Below are positions 6,318 to 7,231 of a stretch of DNA of 7,231 nucleotides, piece after piece. A program made the translations under genes and the position numbers. Under the pieces are notes generated by a model that was not told the origin of the DNA, searched no databases, and was given only the letters and a program-made list of their open reading frames with translations. Source of the DNA: Acetobacteraceae bacterium (GTDB lineage: Bacteria > Pseudomonadota > Alphaproteobacteria > Acetobacterales > Acetobacteraceae); NCBI GenBank assembly GCA_027323595.1, contig DAHWBL010000159.1:1-7231 (forward strand), given 5' to 3'. Every line of letters begins with the position of its first letter. Positions within the stretch are counted from its first letter, which is position 1.

Positions 6318-7231
6318 ATGCAGGACAACGAACTGGGCAACGTGCCGACCGATCTGTGGATCGGCGGCGAGTGGCGCAAGGCGTCCGATGGCGCCCGCTT
6401 TGACGTGATCGACCCGGCAACCGAGCAGCCGATCGCCTCGGTCGCCAGTGCCACCGTCGAGGATGCCGACGCCGCACTCGATGCGGCACAGGCGGCGTTT
6501 GGTCCTTGGGCCGCCACCTCGCCACGCGCGCGCGGCGAAATTCTGCGCCGCGCCTATGAACTGATCATGGCGCAGGCCGAGCCGCTCGCTCGCCTGATCA
6601 CCCGCGAAAATGGCAAGGCGCTGTCGGACAGTCGCGGCGAGATCGCCTACGCCGCGGAATTCTTTCGCTGGTACGCCGAAGAGGCGGTGCGCAATCTGGG
6701 CACCATCTCGCGCGCGCCGGCAAGCGGTGCGCGCATGGTGGTGAGCCACAAGCCCGCCGGCATCGCGGTGCTGGTCACGCCGTGGAACTTCCCCGCCGCC
6801 ATGGCCACCCGCAAGATCGGCCCGGCACTTGCCGCTGGCTGCCCGGTGATCCTCAAGCCGGCTTCGGAAACTCCGTTGACCATGCTGGCTTTGATGCCGA
6901 TCCTGGCCGCCGCCGGGGTGCCGGCCGGGGTGGTGAACGTGATCCCCTCGCGCCGCTCCGGCCCGGTGGTCTCGCGCCTGCTGCATGATCCGCGCGTGCG
7001 GGTGATCTCGTTCACCGGCTCCACCGAGGTCGGCCGCAAGCTGCTGCATGAGGCCGCCGATTGCGTGGTGCGCCCGGCGATGGAACTGGGCGGCAATGCG
7101 CCGTTCCTGGTGTTCGAGGATGCCGACATCGATGCCGCCGTCGAGGGCGCGATGATCGCCAAGATGCGCAACATGGGCGAGGCCTGCACCGCCGCCAATC
7201 GCTTCTATGTGCATGACGCGGTGCATGACGC
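6318..7231 (+). CDS. NAD(P)-dependent aldehyde dehydrogenase, succinate-semialdehyde dehydrogenase-like, C-terminus cut off by window edge
   Basis: 304 codons are visible of a protein that is usually about 480 residues. GGAGG at 6305-6309 precedes the ATG by 8 bases. Aldehyde dehydrogenase landmarks are complete up to the edge: TPWNFPAAMATRK with active-site Asn157; LKPASETP with cofactor-contact Lys180; FTGSTEVGRKL; the general base Glu256 in MELGGNAP; and catalytic Cys290 in GEACTAANR. Numbering is very close to E. coli GabD (Glu254/Cys288), and the layout is that of the GabD branch, hence the succinate-semialdehyde label. Related enzymes take malonate, glutarate or other semialdehydes, or simple aldehydes. 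In this operon it could oxidise the product of the HIBADH-type dehydrogenase, or acetaldehyde if E1 cleaves acetoin. No frameshift or missing catalytic residue is seen. Confidence 0.93.
   Translation, partial: MQDNELGNVPTDLWIGGEWRKASDGARFDVIDPATEQPIASVASATVEDADAALDAAQAAFGPWAATSPRARGEILRRAYELIMAQAEPLARLITRENGKALSDSRGEIAYAAEFFRWYAEEAVRNLGTISRAPASGARMVVSHKPAGIAVLVTPWNFPAAMATRKIGPALAAGCPVILKPASETPLTMLALMPILAAAGVPAGVVNVIPSRRSGPVVSRLLHDPRVRVISFTGSTEVGRKLLHEAADCVVRPAMELGGNAPFLVFEDADIDAAVEGAMIAKMRNMGEACTAANRFYVHDAVHD

Noticed and set aside
6003..7226. 407-codon minus-strand frame opposite the E1 beta end and aldehyde dehydrogenase
   Set aside because: It lies antisense to two clearly conserved enzymes with intact catalytic motifs, and its translation has no recognisable domain.

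Overview
The window is GC-rich bacterial DNA with strong third-position GC bias. It fits an Alphaproteobacterium, perhaps an acetic-acid-bacterium or Rhodospirillales relative. That placement rests on codon style and family resemblance only; no rRNA or other marker gene is present.

Layout: positions 1-1587 (minus strand) hold most of prkA (yeaG-type AAA+ serine protein kinase), cut off at the left edge. Positions 1588-2010 are a 423-base divergent intergenic region with no convincing gene. It carries several candidate regulatory elements: a hairpin in the prkA leader, a candidate sigma-54 promoter for prkA, a compact palindrome with 8-base arms, and a LacI-family-like operator overlapping a candidate sigma-70 promoter for the rightward genes. 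Positions 2011-7231 (plus strand) hold five closely packed genes that read as one operon: a beta-hydroxyacid dehydrogenase (HIBADH family), an M24 'pita-bread' hydrolase homologue, the alpha and beta subunits of a thiamine-diphosphate 2-oxoacid/acetoin dehydrogenase E1, and a succinate-semialdehyde-dehydrogenase-like aldehyde dehydrogenase that runs off the right edge.

The operon looks catabolic. An M24-fold enzyme could hydrolyse or lyse a small C-N (or similar) substrate. The HIBADH-type enzyme would oxidise a beta-hydroxyacid to a semialdehyde, and the aldehyde dehydrogenase would oxidise a semialdehyde or aldehyde to an acid. The E1 pair would decarboxylate a 2-oxoacid or cleave acetoin. 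The substrate cannot be read from the sequence, and I know of no characterised pathway with this exact gene set. The most unusual detail is in the M24 protein: the position of the second metal-binding Asp is Cys300, while the other four canonical ligand positions (Asp289, His366, Glu399, Glu414) are kept. This suggests altered or lost metal chemistry, as in creatinase-like non-peptidase members of the fold.
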